A stretch of DNA of 64,000 nt from Ascaris suum (Eukaryota > Nematoda > Chromadorea > Rhabditida > Ascarididae), in NCBI GenBank assembly GCA_013433145.1, contig CM024179.1, positions 9,459,300-9,523,299 of the forward strand, read 5' to 3'. Below, in pieces: positions 57,560 to 64,000 of this stretch. The number at the start of each line of letters is the position of its first letter. Position 1 is the stretch's first letter. Below the pieces are notes generated by a model. It made no database searches and was not told the origin of the DNA. It was given only the letters and a program-made list of their open reading frames with translations. The position numbers and the translations under genes were made by a program.

Positions 57560-58365
57560 TTATAGAAGAAGATGCTCTTTTCTCCTTTCGAGTTCGTCGA
57601 CGTTTCCTTTGTGTGGCAATTCGTCGACATCTGTTTCATAGGAAATACTGGCGAGCAAGACAGGTAATAGGAAAATACCATGTAATAGGCCTAAGCCGAC
57701 TACAGCAAAGATGGTCTTCGCAAATGCGAGAATTGCATAGGTTGGCACGAAGATAAGTGGAAACATGCAAAGCAATGTGGATATGCCTGCCTGAAATTTC
57801 TTTCTTATGACGACTGAAATTGAAGAAGGGTGTTTCCAGCATAAATATATCAATGCTAAATTGCAACCTACATAAAAAACAGTGGAAAACGATATACATG
57901 GGAGGATTTAATATACCAGGTGTAAGTGAAACTGTGAGAAGAGCTTCAGACGGTACCCTAACTCCTTACCATTTTTGACTTTGAAAGTAGTTAATCGTGA
58001 CCGAAGTGCACTCAGATTTTCTGTGCTCACTTTTTCACTGCCCGACAGAAGTCTCATGCTTTGCAAACATCCTTCACCTCTCTGATGAACCCTCCTCTGC
58101 AGAACAATGATGAATGACGCTTTCATTATCCCTTTTCCACTTTCCCCTCGCTTAAAAGTTTTGAAATTGTGTCTCACCTGCATCATCGGTTCACACATTT
58201 CGTTTAAACTTTGTTCGATGCGCTTTTCGGCATTGCCTTGTCCTTTACAAAACTTGTAGGCAATATGAGCTGTGTAGTCGACGCTGAAGCCGGTCGCGAT
58301 CAGTACGTCAACCATTGTCACCGGATCCATATCAGCTCCCCACCAAGATAATGTTCCCACCAAAG
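57560..58365 (-). pseudogene. C-terminal fragment of a patched-related (Ptr, RND/SSD family) protein
   Basis: Two exons, 58,365-58,178 and 57,790-57,560, join in phase 0 through consensus splice sites to give about 139 residues and a stop. The first reads LSWWGADMDPVTMVDVLIATGFSVDYTAHIAY in two overlapping parts, the hallmark segment of the second permease half of Ptr proteins. The second has IFVPTYAILAFAKTIFAVV and GLLHGIFLLPVLL, the last two membrane helices, then a hydrophilic tail ending HLLL. Ptr proteins are multi-pass membrane proteins, usually about 800-1,000 aa, linked to moulting and sterol or lipid handling in worms. The acceptor before the first exon expects a phase-1 upstream exon, but none is recognisable in the 5.6 kb to the window end. 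It may be a truncated copy, or the rest may lie beyond the repeats. The sequence seen has no internal stop. Confidence 0.75.
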
Positions 58366-59130
58366 CTGCAATCCTCATTGCTCGCCTTATTATATTCTGT
58401 CAGCCGTATTTGTGGCGTTTGTGCAGGATTGAATCTAACTGGAGCACTAATTCCGCCCTTCATTCAGCGGAAATAGGCTCAGAGGAAAGGAGGGAGATGA
58501 CCTGCTGCGAATGACTCCATCAAATTGGACGGAATTCTGGGAAAGTGCAGTTTCATTGACGTCGGCTAGAGCAAAAAGGACAAGGAATGTCAATCAGAAA
58601 GGAAGGAACCAGTCTACTCTCCCGTCACACTAAAGTAATTAGAAAAAAAATTTTTTTTTGGTTACGCTGAGATTAGAAAAAATCAACATAATGGAAAGTG
58701 AGACCTAAAAGCTTTTAAAGTTTGGATGAGGTTTTCTTTTATTTGCAAAATGAGATGATGAGGTTTGCATTTATATTCAGCAGATGCGTACCATTGATAC
58801 GCAAAGACAGTGATGAAAAGTGAATAAAATTCCACTGCTCCCGAGTTCCTTTTTTTTTAATTCTCTCCGAGGCCTGCTATGAGTCAAAATATTACCGCTC
58901 CCAGTGAAACCTAAACAGTGAGAAACTTTTCTACACAAGCCCTTGATGTGATCTTTTTACCTTGCAGGAAACCGAATCACCCATAACCCGTGGTATAAAA
59001 TATATACAGGTGTCGTAGTGCCGGGGGAAGGTTTTAAAGCCAAAAGAATAATGCTAGTAAAATAGCATTTTAATAAAGTTCCATTCATCTCTTTTTCTGT
59101 CTATTTCTCTTCTCAATAATCAGAAGAATG

Positions 59131-59424
59131 CCTACGAAGGTATACATTTCACACTTGTCTACATCTCCTACGGAACAGAATAAAAAACCGGAACGAAATC
59201 CGTCATGCGGGACTGAGATATGACTTGGGACAGGTGACGAGCGCGTGCGCCGCGCGCACACCTCTCTCATCGCTCGTTTCGCTAGGTCACGCGAAGCCAG
59301 GCACTCGAAAATTGCTTCGTCCGGAGCCAAAATATCGTCCTCGACACTCTATGCTTCGGGTAGAACTACGTACGGCGATGCCCTGCGCAAATAGTCACCC
59401 TCTGCTGCACCGGGCGTTTATTTT
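59131..59424 (+). repeat. 290-base direct repeat, left copy
   Basis: Nearly identical to 63,202-63,490 in the same orientation. It contains a striking CpG-rich core (GCGCGTGCGCCGCGCGCAC) and the conserved GAACTACGTACGGCGATGCC. The complementary strand has an open frame beginning MAPDEA in both copies. Confidence 0.9.
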
Positions 59425-59689
59425 GTCCTCGCTGTATTACGCCAAGTTGAATATTCAAAACCTGATCAGAATCGGAGCATTCGAAGCCGAGATACGACCC
59501 ATAACAATTATTTTTTAAAAATTTGAAAAATAAGTGCTAAATTCATTATTAACAATTTTATGGGTCTACCCGGCTCCTCCGAACCACTTGGAGTATAGGT
59601 AGGAGCAACGTAGTCAGTTCCTTAACGAAAATCCCTCCTCCCCCTAGAAAAAGAAATTCGAACTGAATAACTGCAGTAGCGAGATTATG

Positions 59690-59763
59690 ACGTGGCTCGA
59701 ACCCAGACACCTGTTACCTCGTGGTCACTCCCCAAACCGTTCGGCCAACGCGCAGCTTCAGTG
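59690..59763 (-). other. tRNA-like sequence on the minus strand
   Basis: On the minus strand GTTGGCCGAACGGTTT resembles the A box of Leu/Ser-type tRNAs, and GGGTTCGAGCC is an excellent B box about 45 bases later. The segment between includes GTGACC and GGTAACAGG. A full cloverleaf could not be closed by eye, so it is either a decayed tRNA or the head of a tRNA-derived SINE. Confidence 0.45.
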
Positions 59764-60454
59764 GTGAGCTTCCAGTGCAAGGGACATATTCAGGGAGCGT
59801 CTACATCTGTCTCACTTACATACTATCTTCTTGCACGCAATTTAGCACTCAATATTTCCGGAAGATCAAAAAGAACGCATCGGAAATACATACTTCCGTG
59901 ATCATTTCATCGAGTTCTATCGTTTGATACTAAAATGGTGGAAATTGGAGACAAAAAAATTTTTTTTCCAGTTTTTCCCTGTACCTACCCCTTGCATCGG
60001 AAAACTGCTTGTTTGGGGGGTTTTTTTTCGGCCCCCATTGAACCTAGGCGGGAACGGTAGAATATATGCCATTGGACAGACTCGGCCAGCACATCACAAA
60101 TCAAGATACCGTTTACAGTAGTGTCGAACACCGATCGAGAACGAAAACATCGAAAATCGCAAAAACCGAAATTTCAGAAATCCAGGCAGGTGGAATCGGT
60201 TTTCAGCGTTTCTTCTCAATTGAAATAATTTATGTACCATTTGACAGAGCTTTTAAAGTTCTGTTACAAATAAAGAAGCTACACATCCCTAGGCTTATCC
60301 GTTGCCAAGATAAAAACCCGGAATTGTCTATTATATTACATTTCTATAGAAAAATCATATGAAATAATTTTTTAATCAATAAACTCGATGAAAAACAATC
60401 CAAATGATACATTTTATTAAAGAACAGTGCATACGGTAGTGAAACTAGAAGATC

Positions 60455-62730
60455 CCGGAGGAAGAGATAAAAGCTAGATCAAAGTATCAGGGTAGACCAA
60501 AATGTGAAGGTAGATCAAAGCAGATCAAAATGTGTAGTTAGACCAAACCAGATCAAAATGTGAAAGTAGGCCAACTATCAGAGTATATCAAAATGCGGCG
60601 ACAGATCAAAGTAGATCAAAATGTAGAGGTAGATCACAATATTTAGATGGATATGTCAAAGTAGATCAAAATTTGAAGCTAGATCAAAATATGAAGGTAG
60701 ACAAAAGCAAATCAATGTGCGAAAGTAGATCGAAGTATAAAGGTAGAAAAATGTGAAGGTAGATCAGAACAGATCAAAAGAAGAAGGCAGATCAAAGTAG
60801 AGCAAAATGCGAAAGTAGATCAAAGGAAATTAAATATGAAAGTAGAACAAAGCATCAGAGTACATAAATATGTGAAAGGCAGATCCAAGTAGATCAAAAT
60901 GTGGAGGAAGGTCAAGGTAGATGAAAATATGAAGGCAGATCATCATAGTATCAAAGCAGATCAAAACCTGAAGGTCCATCAAAATATCGAAGCAGTTCAA
61001 AATACGGAGTACCTTCACATTCTGATCTACATCTACCTTCATATTCTGATATAAGCAGATCACAATGTGAAGGTAGATCAAAGTATCACAGTAGATTGAA
61101 ATCCCAAGGTAGATCGAAGTAGATCAAAATGTGTAGGCGGATCAAAACGTGAAAGTAGATCAGATTATGAAAGTAGATCATAATTTGAAGGTAGATCAAG
61201 ATATCAAGCTTGATCAAACTACCAAAACATAAAAAAGTGAAGGTAGATCAAAGTAAATCAAAACATGGAGGAAGATGAAAGTAAATCAAGACATAAAGTA
61301 GATCAGAGAAGATCAAAATGTGGAGACAAAATATGAACGTAGATCAAAGCATAAGAGTGGATAAAAATATAAGAGCAGATGAAAAAAATGAAAGTGTGAA
61401 GGTAGATGAAAAACTGAAGGCAGAACAAAATGTGAAAGTAGATCAAAGCATCAAAGTAGATGAAAACACAAACTTGATCATAGTATCGAGGTAGTTCAAA
61501 ATCTGAACGTGGATCAAAATGCGGAAGTAGATCTATATAACAAGGCAGAAAAAACATCAATATGTAAAACGTAGATCAAAATGTGAAGGCAGCTCAAAAC
61601 ATCAAGGTAGACCAAAGTAAATGGAAATATGAAGGTAGGTCCAGCTAGACCAAATACCAAGGCAGATCAAAGAATCAAATACATAAAAATGCGAAGGTGG
61701 ATTAGGGCAGATGAAGATATGAAGGCAGATCAAACCAGATCAAAATGTGAAGTCAGATCAAAATATGAAGGCAGATCAAAACATGCAGGCAGATTAAAGT
61801 AGGTCAAAAAGTGAAAGTAGATGAAAATATCGAGGTAGATGAAAGTGAAGGTAGATGAAAATAACAAAGAAGACGGAAATGTTAAGTTAGATCAAAGTAG
61901 ATCAAGATATAGAGTAGCTCATAGTAGATCAAGTTACGAAGATAGATCAAAGTATCAAAGTAGACCAAAATGTCAAGATGCATCAAAGTGTGGAGGTAGA
62001 TCAAAACATCAGGGTAGATCAAAACAGAGATCAAAGATGGTTTTAGATCCATCTACTTTTTCATCTACCTTCACTTGCTCTTATACTCTGATTGTGCCTT
62101 CACATTTTTACTATGATCTACATTGATCGACTTTCACGTTTTGATCTACCTCCACACTTTGATCTACCTCCATGCTTCGATCTACCTTGATCTGCTTTCA
62201 CATTTTGATGTACTCTGAACTGTGATATACCTTCGTATTGTGATCTACTTAGATCTACCTCCATATTTTCATTCGCTTCCATACTCATATACCCTCAGAT
62301 TTTGAGCTACTTTGATAGCATGATTTATCTTCATATTTTGATGTACATTGGTCTTCTTTCACATTTTGATCTACTCTGATAGTTAGATCTACTTTCACAT
62401 ATTGATCTACTTTCATCTACCCTAATATTTTGATCCTCCTTCACATCTTGTTCTACTTTGATCTACTTTCACATCTTTGATCGATTTTCACATCTTGATT
62501 TGCTTCGATACTCTCGCATTTTGATCTACTTTGATCTGCTTTCTTTTTTTGATCTGCTTCGATCTACCTTCACATTCTGATCTACTCTGATAGATTGGTC
62601 TACCTTTATGTTTTCATCTAGCTTTAATTTTGACCTACTTTTACCGTCCATCACATTTTGAGCTACCTTGATACTTTAATCAACCTTCATATTTTCATCT
62701 ATCTTGATTTTGACTTATCTTCATTTTGGC
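60455..62730. repeat. GTAGATCAAA-type minisatellite with a strand switch
   Basis: About 2.3 kb of degenerate short units of the form (A/G)GTAGATCAAA followed by (A)ATGTGAAG or GTAGATCAAA, 10-20 bases each. From about 60,455 to 62,036 the units read GTAGATCAAA on the plus strand. From about 62,040 to 62,730 they read TTTGATCTAC, the reverse complement. A shorter inverted block sits at about 61,009-61,048. Units have many substitutions, so the array is old. Confidence 0.93.
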
Positions 62731-62734
62731 TTTG

Positions 62735-63190
62735 CCGGCCAAGAAACGTTCCCCGCGGAATCGGCCATGCTACATAACGAAAATTAAATTCCCTCAAAGT
62801 TTGAAGCTGTAAGAGAGTGCAGTGGTACCTAACCATGGGAAAAAATGTTTCAAAAGTTTTCCATGCCCCCGTCCACGGTTTTGCCCCGGAACGAACTTTG
62901 CCTGAGCATTAGGCAGTGTTATCTAATGGAACAAATTTCCCCGAAAGCTGAAGTTTGAAAAAAAGTTAGATTGTCTATTAGCCAGGTTATCGTTAATGAT
63001 GTAGTGGAATAAAAATATTTCAAGTTTTCCAGGTTCCCGCCGCCGAGTTTTGCCCAGCAGCGAAGTTTGTCTAGGCGCGGGCCATTTTATGTAATGAAAA
63101 AATTTCCAAGAAATTCAAATTTGAAGAAATTTAGAGTGTCTACAGGCCCAGTTGTCATTAATGATCCTGTGTATACTATATTTATATAGA
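62735..63190. repeat. Diverged tandem repeat, about 160-base unit, about three copies
   Basis: Three related segments start near 62,735, 62,870 and 63,035. They share, in order, TTTTGCC followed by a GC-rich patch, an AT-rich TAATG(G)AA(C/A)AAATTTCC, AAG(T)TTGAA, GTCTA, GTTATCGTTAATGAT or GTTGTCATTAATGAT, and AAAAATGTTTCAAAAGTTTTCCA or its variant. The first copy is the most diverged. The array joins the minisatellite to the right-hand direct repeat. Confidence 0.65.
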
Positions 63191-63201
63191 CTAGCACAAA
63201 A

Positions 63202-63490
63202 CCTACAAAGTTATACATTTCAGACTTGTCTACATCTCCTATGTAACAGAATAAAAAACCAGAACGAAATCTGTCATGCGAGACTGAGATATAACTTGGG
63301 ACTGGTGAGGAGCGCGTGCGCCGCGCGCACACCTCTCTCATCGCTCGTTTCCCTAGGTCACGCGAAGCCAGGCACTCGAAAAATGCTTCATCCGGAGCCA
63401 AGATGTCGTCCTCGACATTCTAAGCTCCGGTAGAACTACGTACGGCGATGCCCTGCGCAAATAGGCACTCCCCGCTGCACCGAGCATTTG
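63202..63490 (+). repeat. 290-base direct repeat, right copy
   Basis: Matches 59,131-59,424 with a small number of substitutions and short indels, including the GCGCGTGCGCCGCGCGCAC core. The offset between the copies is about 4.07 kb. Confidence 0.9.
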
Positions 63491-64000
63491 TTTTATTATA
63501 TAGATAATCAAAGATCCGTTCAAAAAAACTTACTAAAACAAATTGACGAAATAGTGAACGTTATGAAAAGTACACTAATTCGACTCGACACAAAGAAGAA
63601 ACAGACGATAGCCATGCAAAGCACCGTTACAGTGATCGAACCAATCAAATCAGTTTTCACAGTCAATATCAGATCAAGTACTGCTGAATCTCCTGAAATC
63701 CTTTTTTTTCGCTTATTTCTTTCTCTTTTCTTATATGCAAGGCGGCAGTATTGGATATCGGTAGAGAAAAGAGCACTTTTCTCTATAAAATAAGAGAATC
63801 ATCCCAGCAAAGCACCAGAATGAACCTGAGGTCCAATGTGAGCTATGAAATTCATTGCGGTTGGTTTTTCGGTCGCTACTTTTAATATGGTCTATCGGTG
63901 CGCGTACATGAGATTAGAATGATTGTGGTTGTTGAACTGTGAAGAATGCCTCAAGTGTGGTAATCATGATTTCAAAACGCTCAGAAAATTGTTTTACGGT

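Larger units (their letters stand above)
58366..64000. other. Repeat-rich region upstream of the Ptr fragment
   Basis: Contains the direct-repeat pair, minisatellite, satellite and tRNA-like sequence listed separately. 58.4-59.1 kb and 59.4-60.4 kb hold no recognised gene. At the right edge (63,500-63,690, +) an open frame begins DNQRSVQKNL and runs through LLKQIDEIVNVMKSTLIRLDTKKK. It looks coiled-coil-like and may be an exon or part of a mobile element, but I cannot assign it. Confidence 0.5.

Noticed and set aside
58505..58600. Possible extra upstream exon of the Ptr fragment (minus strand, between CTCTAG and GTCATC)
   Set aside because: Splice-like ends exist, but the short peptide does not resemble a Ptr segment and its phase link to the next exon is unsupported.
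59085..59330. Minus-strand frame beginning MAPDEA, repeated at 63 kb
   Set aside because: It is conserved between the two copies only because the whole 290-base repeat is. No recognised domain and no evidence of selection on the protein.

Overview
The window is nuclear DNA of a nematode. It is AT-rich, with introns of roughly 100 to 2,700 bases, and holds two typical nematode cuticle collagen genes (cuticle-collagen N-terminal domain, RxKR cleavage site, broken Gly-X-Y domain, [17 protein letters not shown] end). A patched-related (Ptr) fragment and start codons placed at or just after a 3' splice acceptor fit this. The long introns and dense low-complexity DNA suggest a parasitic, possibly spirurine-like species, but I cannot fix the clade. 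All gene models were built by hand from splice sites, reading frame and family motifs. Every join in the five main models keeps frame and every intron is GT-AG.

Layout. 3,671-9,625 (-): ELO-family fatty acid elongase, six exons, 300 aa. 9.6-18.9 kb: divergent intergenic DNA full of microsatellites. 18,932-26,088 (+): malonyl-CoA decarboxylase, 11 exons, 475 aa. 28,693-33,393 (+): TRMT6/Gcd10, the non-catalytic subunit of the tRNA m1A58 methyltransferase, eight exons, 413 aa. 33.4-39.8 kb: mostly empty, with one candidate terminal exon at 35.7 kb. 39,794-43,309 (-) and 47,782-51,651 (-): two tandem, clearly paralogous cuticle collagens of 300 and 295 aa. Between them lies a possible small two-exon gene (46,432-46,896, -). 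51.7-57.5 kb: no gene, but a patch that may be decayed mobile-element coding sequence. 57,560-58,365 (-): the last two exons of a patched-related protein, with nothing recognisable upstream. 58.4-64 kb: a repeat island with near-identical 290-base direct repeats about 4.07 kb apart, a 2.3-kb minisatellite that switches strand, a diverged 160-base tandem repeat and a tRNA-like sequence.

The elongase and malonyl-CoA decarboxylase both touch malonyl-CoA: one spends it to lengthen acyl chains, the other destroys it. They are about 9 kb apart and divergent, so I do not claim they are co-regulated. TRMT6 is a housekeeping tRNA-modification gene. The two collagens are cuticle structural proteins made by local duplication. 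I found no operon-like new system. The most unusual material is the repeat island at 59-63.5 kb, the eleven G/C homopolymer tracts, the tRNA-like sequences and the small candidate gene between the collagens.
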